Shown here piece after piece: positions 49,175 to 60,444 of a stretch of DNA of 60,558 nt (position 1 is its first letter; every line of letters begins with the position of its first letter). Source of the stretch: JBKHYJ01 sp046565505 (GTDB lineage Bacteria; Acidobacteriota; Blastocatellia; UBA7656); assembly GCA_046565505.1 (NCBI GenBank), contig JBKHYJ010000078.1, positions 1 through 60,558 of the forward strand, given 5' to 3'. Position numbers and translations under genes: made by a program. The notes beneath the pieces are model-generated. The model was not told the DNA's origin. It ran no database searches and worked only from the letters and a program-made list of their open reading frames with translations.

Positions 49175-49213
49175 CGGTCAACACCCGCCGAGATCGCCGG
49201 CGGGCGTTGACCG
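49175..49213 (+). terminator. Long GC-rich hairpin after atpZ, likely 3' end of the nuo transcript
   Basis: CGGTCAACACCCGCCG (49175-49190) pairs with CGGCGGGCGTTGACCG (49198-49213), 16 bp with one A-C mismatch and a 7-nt loop. It begins 52 nt after atpZ. No T tract follows, so it may act as an RNA-stabilising or Rho-assisted 3' end rather than an intrinsic terminator. Confidence 0.6.
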
Positions 49214-49341
49214 CGCGCTGCTAGCCGCCTTCTGCCTGACCCGATCAGCCCGCCGCCATCTGGCCTCCGCACGCCAGCTGCTGCTATAGTTTTTCGTCCG
49301 CCCGTGAGGCATGTATTTGATTCACAAATCAAAGGAGCTTA

Positions 49342-50112
49342 ATGCTTGATTTCGCCATTCGTGTAGCGAAGGACGCGGGCCGCCTGCTCCGCGACCGCGT
49401 AGGCACAAGAATAGACATAGACCATAAGGGGGCCATAAACATCGTCACGGACGTTGACCTGGCGAGCGAGCGGTTAATCCGCGAGGCCATAGCGACGCAC
49501 TACCCGCGCCACCAGGTACTCGGCGAAGAAGGCGGGCTCGCCGAAAACAGCTCGGAGTATCGGTGGGTGGTTGACCCGCTCGACGGCACGACAAACTTTG
49601 CGCACGCTTACCCTGTGTTCTGCGTGTCGATAGCGCTTGAGCACCGGGGCGAGACCGTGCTGGGCGTCGTTTACGACCCGACGCGCGACGAGCTGTTCGC
49701 GGCCGAGCGCGGCGGCGGCGCGTCGCTCAACAACCGCCCCATTCGCGTGTCAGCGATCGGCGACTTGATGCAGAGTTTGCTTTCGACAGGTTTCCCCTAC
49801 GACATCAAGACATCGACATTCACCAATCTCGACCACTGGGCTAATTTCGCCATGAACGCGCAGGCGCTCCGCCGCGATGGGGCCGCGGCGCTCGACCTCT
49901 GCTACGTGGCATGCGGGCGGTTCGATGGGTTCTGGGAATTGAATCTGAGCCCGTGGGACACCGCCGCGGGTGCGCTCATCGTCACGGAAGCGGGGGGCCG
50001 CGTGACGGACTTCGCGGGGAATAAGTTCTCGAACTACGAGCCGCAGGTGCTTGCGAGCAATGGCCTGATTCATGAGCGCATGATCGAAGTGCTCGCGATG
50101 CCGAAAAAATAG
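49342..50112 (+). CDS. suhB: Inositol monophosphatase family protein
   Basis: 256 residues. The metal and phosphate motifs of the family are complete: GEEGG near residue 62, VVDPLDGTTNFAHAYP near 85-100 and NLSPWDTAAGALIVTEAGG near 210. It hydrolyses myo-inositol 1-phosphate or related sugar phosphates; SuhB also takes part in rRNA transcription in some bacteria, which cannot be judged here. AAAGGAG lies 5 nt before the ATG. Single gene with its own upstream gap. Confidence 0.93.
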   Translation: MLDFAIRVAKDAGRLLRDRVGTRIDIDHKGAINIVTDVDLASERLIREAIATHYPRHQVLGEEGGLAENSSEYRWVVDPLDGTTNFAHAYPVFCVSIALEHRGETVLGVVYDPTRDELFAAERGGGASLNNRPIRVSAIGDLMQSLLSTGFPYDIKTSTFTNLDHWANFAMNAQALRRDGAAALDLCYVACGRFDGFWELNLSPWDTAAGALIVTEAGGRVTDFAGNKFSNYEPQVLASNGLIHERMIEVLAMPKK

Positions 50113-50232
50113 CCGCGCTGGAAGGCGAAAGCCGCGGGCGGTAAAGCTCCTGCAAGTCACCAAGCGCCGCCGCGTCGTCCGCGATGTTGTTCGCCCCTTA
50201 ACCTTTTCAGGCCCCGTCCCGAATAAAATCGA

Positions 50233-51171
50233 ATGCCCGACGCCGAAATAACAGTCCCCGCCTCCACTTCAAATCTCGGGGCGAGCTTCGACGCTTGCGG
50301 CCTCGCGCTGGCCCTCTACCTGAGGGTTACTGTCGAAGCGCGCGACGGCGGGTTTCAGATAGTACCTTCGGGCGAGGGCGCGGGATCACTTCCGCGCGAC
50401 GAGTCGAACTTGATGGCGCGGGTCGCACGCTTCGTCGCGGACGACCGCGGCCGAAGAATAGGCGGCGCGCGCCTGCTCGTGGACAATCAAATCCCGCTGG
50501 CGCGCGGGCTGGGGAGCAGCAGCGCGGCAATCGTCGCTGGAGTCTCTGTGTACGAGGCCCTGTCAGGCGAGCGGTTGAGCGAAGAAGAAATCTTCGGCTA
50601 CGCGCTCAGGTTTGAAGACCACGGGGACAACCTCGCGCCGAGCCTTCTGGGCGGACTCGTGGTCACATGCATGGTGGCGGGTGGCGGTCGGCGGTCGCTC
50701 GCAACGATCAAACGCGCGTGGCCCGACGACGTGAAGATCGTACTCGCCATACCTGAGTTTGAAATGGATACGTCGGAGATGCGCCGCGCCCTCCCGAAGG
50801 AGGTCTCTATGAGTGACGCGGTCTTCAACCTGCAGCGTTCGGCGCTGCTCCAGGCCGTCTTATCCGAGCGACGATTCGACCTGCTGAGCGAAGCCCTACG
50901 AGACCGCCTGCACCAGCCTTACCGCGCGGCTTATGGGCCGGGACTAGCGGACGTGCTGCGGTTGAATGACGAGACGCGAGAGCACCCCGGCATGCTCGGC
51001 GTAGCGATCAGCGGCGCGGGCTCGACGGCGGTAGCATTCGCGGCCGGGAATTTTTCGGCGATTGCCTCGGCTATGAGTGAGCGATTCGCCGGCTGCGGCG
51101 TGCGCGCGAAGACGCTGGAGGTCGCCGTCGATAATGGCGGGCGGGCGGTCAGGGTCGCGGGCGGGCGTTAA
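50233..51171 (+). CDS. thrB: Homoserine kinase (GHMP family)
   Basis: 312 residues. N-terminal VPASTSNLGASFDACGLALALYL is the ThrB-type opening, the ATP loop is PLARGLGSSSAAIVAG (about residues 88-103) and the GHMP C-terminal motif is GVAISGAGSTAVAF. It phosphorylates homoserine in threonine synthesis. thrC and hom are not nearby. No clear Shine-Dalgarno precedes the ATG. The preceding gene, suhB, is on the same strand, 120 nt away. Confidence 0.9.
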   Translation: MPDAEITVPASTSNLGASFDACGLALALYLRVTVEARDGGFQIVPSGEGAGSLPRDESNLMARVARFVADDRGRRIGGARLLVDNQIPLARGLGSSSAAIVAGVSVYEALSGERLSEEEIFGYALRFEDHGDNLAPSLLGGLVVTCMVAGGGRRSLATIKRAWPDDVKIVLAIPEFEMDTSEMRRALPKEVSMSDAVFNLQRSALLQAVLSERRFDLLSEALRDRLHQPYRAAYGPGLADVLRLNDETREHPGMLGVAISGAGSTAVAFAAGNFSAIASAMSERFAGCGVRAKTLEVAVDNGGRAVRVAGGR

Positions 51172-51266
51172 GTTTTGAGTGGGAGCCCTCGGTTTGCGCT
51201 TTCCAATTCCGGCGGTAGCGATTAGAATTCAGACCCCCATTCTTGTTCATAAGGGTAATAAAAGAA

Positions 51267-52259
51267 GTGCGCGGTTTTGTCTTAACCTTCATCTTCACTC
51301 TCTCGCTATCGTCGGCCGCCTGTCATGGCGCGGAAATCAGCGATCAACTAACGAGAGAGGTCAAGCAGAGGCAGGGCGCCACGGCCGGGGAGGCCCCCCG
51401 CGTGGGCGCGGAGTTTCGGTCCGAGCTCGCGCAGTTGGCCGCAGAGGGCCTGCGGATGAAAGAGGCTCTGGAAGCCGGTTTGGAGGGCGGCGCGCGTCAC
51501 CTCGCCGCCATCTTCGAGCGCCCGGACGCCAGGGAGCCGAGCCAGCGATTCGAGTTCAGGATCATCGAAAGCGATGGGCGGGCGGCGAAGACGGTCTTCC
51601 GCCGCACGGAGTTCTTCTTCTCGTTCGCCGCGACACGCGAATTGAATAGGCTGAACGCCACGGACATAAACGGCGACGGGTCCAAAGAAATTCTCGTGCA
51701 GAGTTCGAGCGGCGGCAATTGCTGGAGTTGCAACCCGACGGAGATTTACCAGGTCCGCAACCATAAAGGCGTGCTCATCGCCGCAGGCCCAATACAGCAG
51801 ATAGCCGACCTGGATGGCGATGGCGTGCAAGAGTTACTGGTGACCGACACGCGGTGGGAATCCTACGACGACCTCTCGCACGCGGCTTCGCCATCGGCCG
51901 TGATGGTGTACGCATGGCGGGACGGGAAGTACGTTTTTGCGGCGCGCGACTTCGCCGCATACTATAAGGCTGAAGTGGAGCGGCTGCGCGCGGCGGTCGC
52001 CGAGGCCAGGGCCCAGATAACTGCCGAAGACTACTCCGACGAGGCCTACGTCGGGCAGTCCATCGCGCTCGCGATCACCTACGCGCACATGGGCGACGCC
52101 GACCGCGGGCTGAAAGAGTTGGAGACGCTGCTCAGCTCGAACGCGCGCTCGGCGGAACAATCGAAACGTCGCGCGGCCGTCATGGAAGACTTCCGAAAGG
52201 GCGAGAGCGCCAAAAAGCTCCGCGGCATGAAATACGGCGACGCGCTGCCTACGGGCTAG
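51267..52259 (+). CDS. Secreted FG-GAP-like protein
   Basis: 330 residues from a GTG at 51267, which gives the signal peptide RGFVLTFIFTLSLSSAA; an upstream TTG at 51243 is the alternative. Residues about 135-205 hold two calcium-loop type repeats, DINGDGSKEILV and DLDGDGVQELLV, as in FG-GAP/VCBS beta-propeller blades. A C-terminal helical part (about 245-330) includes a TPR-like stretch, SIALAITYAHMGDADRGLKELETLL. Only two blades are visible, so it is not a full propeller. Function unknown. Its stop overlaps the acyltransferase stop in a CTAG palindrome. Confidence 0.75.
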   Translation: MRGFVLTFIFTLSLSSAACHGAEISDQLTREVKQRQGATAGEAPRVGAEFRSELAQLAAEGLRMKEALEAGLEGGARHLAAIFERPDAREPSQRFEFRIIESDGRAAKTVFRRTEFFFSFAATRELNRLNATDINGDGSKEILVQSSSGGNCWSCNPTEIYQVRNHKGVLIAAGPIQQIADLDGDGVQELLVTDTRWESYDDLSHAASPSAVMVYAWRDGKYVFAARDFAAYYKAEVERLRAAVAEARAQITAEDYSDEAYVGQSIALAITYAHMGDADRGLKELETLLSSNARSAEQSKRRAAVMEDFRKGESAKKLRGMKYGDALPTG

Positions 52260-52933
52260 GGGTTGGCCCCGAGCGAAACCTCGCGGCCATCGTCGCCTTC
52301 CGGCAGGCTCGAAGGGTCCAGCGCGGCGGCGACTATGTCATGCGTCTTGCGCGCGTAAGCCCGCGCGCGCTCCTTCAACTCTGCCCTGCTGATGTCCTCG
52401 GGCACGCGCTCGACCTGTATGGGCGGGTGGTACGTGATTACCAATTTGCCCGGCCGCGGGAACACCTTCCCGACGGGCCATATATTCTCCGCTCCATTAA
52501 TCGACACGGGAACGATGGGGACGCCATAAGTCAACGCGAAGCGGAACGCGCCGAGCTTGAATGGCATGAGCTTACCCGTGTGCGAGCGCCCGCCTTCGGG
52601 AAACATCACCAGCGCGCGCCCGTTGCGAAGCACGTCGAGCGCGTTACGCTGCGCCGACGCGTCCACCGCGTCGAGGCTGACGGGGAACGCGCCGAACGCG
52701 CGCATGATAAACCCGAGCACGGGAATCTCGAACGGCCTGTCCCACGCCATGTAATAAACGCGCCTGCGGATAGGTATCGTGATCCATATCGGGTCGCCAT
52801 AGCTGATATGGTTGGGCGTGATGAGACAAGCCCCTTCCGGCGGAACGTTAGCGACCCCGTGAAATTCAACCTTGAAAAATAGGCGGCTCAGCCAGTAAGC
52901 GATCGGCCTGAGTATGGCTATGACGAGTCTCAT
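52256..52933 (-). CDS. plsC: 1-acyl-sn-glycerol-3-phosphate acyltransferase (PlsC type)
   Basis: 225 residues. One N-terminal hydrophobic segment, then the HX4D motif in PNHISYGDPIWI (about residues 40-50), FPEGGRSHTGKL near 113-124 and GVPIVPVSING near 140. It transfers an acyl group to lysophosphatidic acid in phospholipid synthesis. It lies alone on the minus strand, tail to tail with the FG-GAP-like gene with a 4-nt overlap. Substrate specificity within the family cannot be read. Confidence 0.92.
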   Translation of the reverse strand: MRLVIAILRPIAYWLSRLFFKVEFHGVANVPPEGACLITPNHISYGDPIWITIPIRRRVYYMAWDRPFEIPVLGFIMRAFGAFPVSLDAVDASAQRNALDVLRNGRALVMFPEGGRSHTGKLMPFKLGAFRFALTYGVPIVPVSINGAENIWPVGKVFPRPGKLVITYHPPIQVERVPEDISRAELKERARAYARKTHDIVAAALDPSSLPEGDDGREVSLGANP

Positions 52934-53102
52934 ATTCCGGGCGGCCCCTCGGGAGGTCGGGCTGATAAATTAGCCGTGTCATTTAACTACGGCGCGCGGG
53001 TCGAGCGCAAGTGCTCCATTCTACTCACGAAGAACGGCCGGACAACGCGGGCCTTTCTTGAAGGCGAAGTCTCGGCTCTGCTAGAGTGGGACCATCGGCA
53101 GT

Positions 53103-53696
53103 ATGATCTACGAGAGAAACTACGAATACCTCGCAGGGCGGTTGGCGCCGCACCTCAAGCCGGAAGAGCTTCGATTGGTCGGGCGCGCCTACGAGGTGGC
53201 GGAGTCCACCCACGCCGGTCAGATGCGCGACGAAGGAACCCCCTACATCGTGCACCCTGTCCGCGTGGCCGTGTCGCTCGCAGACGAGCTTGAGGTCTAC
53301 TCGCCGCAGTTGATTTGCGCCGCGCTGATGCACGACGTGATCGAAGACAGCCCGGCCACGCGAGAAGACATCGCCGAGACGTTCGGCGAAGACATCGCGC
53401 GCGTCGTGTGGTTGCTCACCAAATTGGAATACGTGAGCCTCCCGGCCTACCTGCGGGCCATCGAAGAAGCCGCCGACACCGGCGCGCCGCTCGTCAAGCT
53501 CTGCGACCGGCTCGATAACTTGCGATTCCTCGCCCACTCGCCGAGGGCCGAGAAAAAACGGCGCTACATTCGCACCACGGAAGCATATTACCTGCCGCTT
53601 GCCGCGCGGACTAACAAGTACCTTTACAGGGAGCTTCACCGCTGGCTCGAAGAGGCCCGCAGGCATGTAAAAGCGGCGACTAATGAGACCACTTAG
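53103..53696 (+). CDS. Stand-alone RelA/SpoT-type HD hydrolase
   Basis: 197 residues. HD-domain metal ligands: THAGQMRDEGTPYIVHPVRVA, then ALMHDVIEDSPATREDI, and KLCDRLDNLRFL near residue 140. This is the (p)ppGpp hydrolase half of SpoT/Mesh1-like proteins with no synthetase or ACT/TGS region. It could degrade (p)ppGpp, or, like Mesh1, NADPH. No partner synthetase is in the window. Confidence 0.87.
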   Translation: MIYERNYEYLAGRLAPHLKPEELRLVGRAYEVAESTHAGQMRDEGTPYIVHPVRVAVSLADELEVYSPQLICAALMHDVIEDSPATREDIAETFGEDIARVVWLLTKLEYVSLPAYLRAIEEAADTGAPLVKLCDRLDNLRFLAHSPRAEKKRRYIRTTEAYYLPLAARTNKYLYRELHRWLEEARRHVKAATNETT

Positions 53697-54078
53697 CCGG
53701 CCGGCGGCGGACGATTCAGCCCGCGCGAAGAGGCCCTTTAATCTTCACTTTGATCTCTCCAACAACCGGACTCTCGGTTACCCGTAAGTGCCTGATTTTT
53801 CGGAGACTTTAGCCCATTTTTGAGCTTTGAAAATGGGCCGTGATATAGTAAAATTCTATTTACTGAAGTGGCCGATTTTTTGTTAGTTAAAGGGCTAAGA
53901 ATTCTTGTCGCGAGGCCCCTTGTTGAGTAAGAATCGGGCGGCAGGCGACGCCCCGACCTGTCACGCCGGGCCTATCGTATCGCGCCATAAATAGTTTCGC
54001 TGTCGCGGCGGCGACTAAGCCCCTTGTGCGACATGAAACCCCGTAACAGCAGGACGAACTTTAGAAGAGAGATAAAGA
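53697..54078. other. 382-nt region upstream of gyrA
   Basis: AT-rich in 53740-53900. It holds the hairpin at 53812-53838 and the promoter candidate at 53827-53854. Between 53900 and 54060 no signal is visible apart from an AGAGAG ribosome site just before the gyrA ATG. Confidence 0.7.
53812..53854 (+). promoter_or_regulatory. Hairpin overlapping a candidate gyrA promoter
   Basis: GCCCATTTT (53812-53820) and AAAATGGGC (53830-53838) form a 9-bp dyad with a 9-nt spacer. TTGAAA (53827-53832), 16-bp spacer, TAAAAT (53849-53854) is a plausible promoter whose -35 lies inside the right arm of the dyad, so a bound protein or DNA cruciform would affect it. Supercoil-sensitive control of gyrase genes is known in other bacteria; it is only suggested here. 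Confidence 0.5.
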
Positions 54079-56540
<2,462 letters not shown>

Positions 56541-56544
<4 letters not shown>

Positions 56545-57425
56545 AGGGGCCGAAGGCGAGAGGCGGAAGGGCGCGGGGGGAGGGCGCGCGCGGCGGATCC
56601 AGGCCGAGCCCTTTCGCCCGCCCGCCCCTCGCCAGCTTCGCCTTGCTGCTCTTGCTGGCGTCGGTCCCGCTCGCGTGCGCGTGCAGGCGCGAAGCGGGGC
56701 ATGGCCCGGAACGCGCCCGCGCGGCATGGGATTCGGGCGATTACCGCGCCGCGGCCGAAGAGTACGAAGCCTACCTCGCCCGCAACCCCGCGGGCGAAGA
56801 ATCTTTACAGGCGCGATTCCAGCTTGCCAACATCTATTATCTCAACCTCCGCCGCCCGGACCAGGCCCGCGCGCATTACGACGAGTTTCTGAAAGAGGAC
56901 CCGGCCAACTCCCGAGCCCCACTGGCGCGCGAGCGGTTGGCCGAAGTGCTGAGCGAGATGGGGCGCTCGTATGACGCTATTGCCGAGTACGAGAAGCTCA
57001 ACCCGCGAGAGGCGGCCGAGCGCCGCCGCATCAGGTTGCGCATCGCCGACCTTTACTTCGATCAGAAAAATTACAGCCAGGCGCTCACAGAATACGCGAA
57101 GGTGATTGAAGGGGCGGACTACGACGATTTGAGCGAGCGGGCGTACTTGCGCGAGGCGTCCATCTACAACGCCCGCGGGCAGTATCAGCTTTCGCTCGGC
57201 GTGTATGAGAAGCTGGCTTCGCTGAGCCGCGACGCGGCCGCCCGGCTGCGGGCGACTTACGGCATCGCAGATTGTTACGAGGGGCTCTATAAATTTGATG
57301 AGGCTATAAAAACATTGCGCGAGATCAAAGACGACGCCGAGCGCGAGCATGTCGCGCGGCGAATAACGCAGTTAGAGCAACAGAAGCGGGAAGCGGCGCA
57401 AGCGCGCACGGGGTTGAATCAATAA
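56541..57425 (+). CDS. TPR protein, BamD-like, possible lipoprotein
   Basis: 294 residues beginning in a 4-nt ATGA overlap with gyrA. The Gly/Arg-rich first 28 residues are followed by a hydrophobic stretch and a lipobox-like PLAC (C46), so membrane anchoring is likely though the lipobox is loose. Residues about 55-280 are tetratricopeptide pairs: RARAAWDSGDYRAAAEEYEAYL, LQARFQLANIYYLNLRRPDQ, LRIADLYFDQKNYSQALTEYAKV, ASIYNARGQYQLSLGVYEKL. This resembles BamD-type outer-membrane assembly adaptors or YbgF-like scaffolds. Coupling to gyrA seems incidental. Confidence 0.8.
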
Positions 57426-57560
57426 GCGGAACGCAGGCGCATGAACGGCGGGGTTGAGCCGCGGCGAAAAGACAAGATTGAAAGCCTTATATACAAGTCC
57501 TGTAGATTTTCCAATCCAGATCAAACACTGAAAATGGCTTCGAGTCGGCGGGCTGCGCAT

Positions 57561-58262
57561 TTATACGGCTCCGGGCATGGCCTCCCCTTCGACCCAGACG
57601 GCCCCGTCCTCGAAATACTCTTTCTTCCAGATGGGCACTATCTTTTTTAGACGGTCGATTGCGTAGTGGCAAGCCTCGAAAGCCACGCGGCGGTGCGCGG
57701 AGGTCACGCAGATGACCACGCTCGATTCGCTTACCTCTATCCGCCCCAGGCGGTGTATGATCCCGACGCGGTTGATGGGCCACCTCTCATGAACTTCTCC
57801 GCCGATCTGCGCGAGCGTCCGCAGGGCCATCTCGGTGTAGCCTTCGTACTCCAGGTAGAGCGTGCGGCGACCCTTCGTGTTGTCGCGCGCCACGCCGTCG
57901 AAAATGACGACCGCGCCCGAATCTCCGCGGAGCAGTCGCGCCCTCAGCCCTTGAACCTCTATAGGCTCGCGCGTGATCTCGAATACGTCTTCGGCTTCGG
58001 ACCCGCCGCTCACAGGCGGCAGTATAGCCAACAGGTCTCCGGCGGCCAGGACTCGCGAGGGCGAAGCGTACTCTTCGTTTACGGCGAACAAGAGGCTGCG
58101 CTCCATCTCGGCGAGCTTCGGGTGGAGGGCTTTAATGACGGCGAAGGCCCTCTGGACCGTGGCCGGCTCTTCGACCTCTAAATCGAGGCTGGATGCGCCG
58201 GCGAATTCCCGCGCCTGACCGAATAACAAAGCGGTGATTTTTATACTGGTCGTTTCCGCCAT
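57561..58262 (-). CDS. MoaD-MoaE fusion, both subunits of molybdopterin synthase in one chain
   Basis: 233 residues from the ATG at 58262; longer frames upstream lack similarity. Residues 1-87 are MoaD (ubiquitin-like sulfur carrier): KITALLFGQAREFAG, AVNEEYASPSRVLAAGDLLAILPPVSGG, the last two glycines being G86-G87. Residues about 90-233 are MoaE: RDNTKGRRTLYLEYEGYTEMAL, RWPINRVGIIHRLGRIEV, TSAHRRVAFEACHYAIDRLK, VPIWKKE with the catalytic lysine. MoaD must end in a free Gly-Gly, because its carboxylate is adenylated and thiocarboxylated, so this chain must be cut after G87. The JAMM protease gene upstream is the obvious candidate. Confidence 0.92.
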   Translation of the reverse strand: MAETTSIKITALLFGQAREFAGASSLDLEVEEPATVQRAFAVIKALHPKLAEMERSLLFAVNEEYASPSRVLAAGDLLAILPPVSGGSEAEDVFEITREPIEVQGLRARLLRGDSGAVVIFDGVARDNTKGRRTLYLEYEGYTEMALRTLAQIGGEVHERWPINRVGIIHRLGRIEVSESSVVICVTSAHRRVAFEACHYAIDRLKKIVPIWKKEYFEDGAVWVEGEAMPGAV

Positions 58263-58370
58263 AATCCGAGCACCAAGAAAGAACAAACAGGTGTGGGCCC
58301 CGGCCGACCCGGCGCGGGTGGGATGAAGAAGGCGAATAAAAGCCTCCCCACGCGCGTTGCCCATCTCAGC

Positions 58371-58793
58371 TCACTCTTCAGCCCCCCTTATGACCGTCAC
58401 CGCCACGTCCTCGATCTTCGACCCTTCGATCCTAAAAGCGCGCAACTCGACCCTGGGCTCAAGCGATATGATAAAGTAGAAGGCTTCGGGGTAGAAAGCC
58501 ATCTCCACGTCCGAGGCCGAAGGGTAAGCGGGCGTGCGCGGGTGAGAGTGATATATTCCGAGCAGCACCCTGTTCGATTCGCGTATACGTCGCATCGCGG
58601 CGAACAAGTCTTCGGGCGTTGCGAAGTACCTCGTTTCAGGCTTGTCGGCGCCGTTGTGCAGCGGGTGAATATCCGTAATAACGCCATCTTTCCCGCTGAG
58701 CAGGCCGCAGCATTCCGTGGGATGCGCGCGGCGCGCATGCGCTTCGATAGCGTCTCTCACGGCATCGGTTATGCTGACCAATCTACCAGTCAC
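58371..58793 (-). CDS. JAMM/MPN+ metalloprotease (M67 family)
   Basis: 140 residues from a GTG at 58793. A much longer frame runs upstream to 59144 but has no family similarity and covers the divergent promoter region. The JAMM zinc site is complete: E27 in HPTECCGLLSG, then H82-x-H84-x7-S92-x2-D95 in IYHSHPRTPAYPSASD. JAMM proteases cut isopeptide or peptide bonds after Gly-Gly of ubiquitin-like proteins; bacterial members free Gly-Gly ends of sulfur carriers such as QbsE or CysO-linked cysteine. Its gene lies directly upstream of, and on the same strand as, the MoaD-MoaE fusion, 108 nt apart, which fits a processing role. Confidence 0.9.
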   Translation of the reverse strand: MTGRLVSITDAVRDAIEAHARRAHPTECCGLLSGKDGVITDIHPLHNGADKPETRYFATPEDLFAAMRRIRESNRVLLGIYHSHPRTPAYPSASDVEMAFYPEAFYFIISLEPRVELRAFRIEGSKIEDVAVTVIRGAEE

Positions 58794-59025
58794 CCGCCCC
58801 AGGCTCCGTCGCAATAATCCTGCGCAGGTGAATTGTACCACAGCCAAAAACCACACATGCGCCGCCGCGACGGGGCCTGGGCTCCGACGGCCGGGCGTCC
58901 TGTTTCCGCCTCGCCGGCTTAAAGTTGGCAGCGGGCAGGTTTTCAAATAAACTGAACCCGTCGAGTCGCGGAGGCAGTCTCGCATGTCGGGAGACGCCTT
59001 CGCACATGGAGGCGGAGAGTGGAAT

Positions 59026-60288
59026 ATGAGAAGAAGCCTTAGATTGATAGCGACCGCCGGGTTCGCGCTGACGCTGGTGCCGCTCGGCGTTTTAGATAAG
59101 GGCAGCGCGCACACGGGTACGCCCGCGCCTGTTACCTTCACCAAAGACGTGGCCCCGATCCTTTATAAGAGCTGCGCGCCGTGTCACCGCGCGGGCGAGG
59201 TCGCGCCTATGTCTCTAATCACCTACAGAGACGCGCGCCCGTGGGCGAAATCCATTCGCGAAAAAGTTTTGAGCGGGGCCATGCCCCCCTGGCACGCGGA
59301 CCCGCGCTACGGCGACTTCAAGAACGACCGCCGCCTTTCTCAAAAAGAGATCAGCACTATCGTCGCCTGGGTCGATGGCGGGGCGAAAGAGGGGGACGCC
59401 CGCGACCTCCCGCCCGCGCCCCGGTTCGCCGAAGGCTGGCAGATAGGCAAGCCCGACGCTGTGCTGAGCATGAGCGAGGCGTACGAAGTCCCGGCCGAAG
59501 GGGTCGTCAAATACCAGTACTTCTTCATCCCAACGAACTTTACCGAGGACAGGTGGGTGCAGGCCGCGGAGGTCCGGCCGGGCAACGCGGCCGTGGTGCA
59601 TCACGTGATAGTGTTCGTCGTCGGCCCCGACGCGATAAAGCGGAGGCTCGGCCTGCTCAATCGGGAGGGCGGGATTGACGCGCTCGTGGGGACGGCCCCG
59701 GGCGAGCAGCCCATGATATTGCCCGACGGGGTCGGCAAGCTGGTCAAAGCGGGTTCCGTTCTCGCGCTCCAGATGCATTACACCCCGAACGGGGTGGCTC
59801 AAAAAGATAGGACATCGGTGGGCCTGCTTTTCAGCAAGAAGCCGGTGCGGCAGGCGATGGCGGGAGGCGCCGCGATGAACCGCTGGTTCACGATTCCTCC
59901 GGGCGTCGAGAGCCAGGAGGTGCGGTCTAACTATACGTTCAAAGAAGACTCGCACATCTTAAACCTGATGCCGCACATGCACCTGCGCGGGAAGGACTTC
60001 GAGTACCGCTTAATCTACCCCGACGGCACTTCAAAGGTCATCCTCTCGGTCCCGCGCTATGATTTCAATTGGCAGACGCGTTACGAGATGAGGGACCCCA
60101 TCGCCGCGCCGAAAGGCAGCCGCCTTGAGTGCGTCGCGCACTTCGACAACTCGGCTAAGAACAGGTGGAATCCTGACCCGACCGCGACCGTCCGATGGGG
60201 CCAGCAGACGTGGGAGGAAATGATGATAGGGTTCGTTGGGTTCACGCTCGACAATCAGAAACCGCAAGCGGGTTCCGCGCGGCCCTGA
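59026..60288 (+). CDS. Secreted cytochrome c / copper type II monooxygenase-like protein
   Basis: 420 residues from the ATG at 59026, preceded by GGAGAG. A signal peptide (about 1-28) is followed by a single c-type heme motif, CAPCH, in ILYKSCAPCHRAGEVAPMSL, and a distal methionine in GAMPPWH. Residues about 165-420 resemble the copper-binding PHM/DBH-like fold: VVHHVIVFV for the first copper site and LMPHMHLRGKDFEYRL for the second. Such heme-plus-copper proteins are common in Acidobacteriota and Planctomycetota, substrate unknown. It is divergent from the JAMM gene. Confidence 0.85.
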   Translation: MRRSLRLIATAGFALTLVPLGVLDKGSAHTGTPAPVTFTKDVAPILYKSCAPCHRAGEVAPMSLITYRDARPWAKSIREKVLSGAMPPWHADPRYGDFKNDRRLSQKEISTIVAWVDGGAKEGDARDLPPAPRFAEGWQIGKPDAVLSMSEAYEVPAEGVVKYQYFFIPTNFTEDRWVQAAEVRPGNAAVVHHVIVFVVGPDAIKRRLGLLNREGGIDALVGTAPGEQPMILPDGVGKLVKAGSVLALQMHYTPNGVAQKDRTSVGLLFSKKPVRQAMAGGAAMNRWFTIPPGVESQEVRSNYTFKEDSHILNLMPHMHLRGKDFEYRLIYPDGTSKVILSVPRYDFNWQTRYEMRDPIAAPKGSRLECVAHFDNSAKNRWNPDPTATVRWGQQTWEEMMIGFVGFTLDNQKPQAGSARP

Positions 60289-60444
60289 CCGCACGGGCGC
60301 GGGACCATGCGCCGGCCGAGTAGCCGCGCGCGTTTTGTTTCAAATGGGTTTTTATTGCCGCGCCGAGGGGGCGACGGGCTTCGGGGGGCCGGCGGCGGGG
60401 CTTTCGACACCCGGCACCACAATTAAGACTTAATACATTGGAAA

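Noticed and set aside
58794..59144. N-terminal extension of the JAMM protein
   Set aside because: The extra 117 residues lack similarity, cover the divergent start of the heme-copper gene and contain no ribosome binding site at the far ATG.
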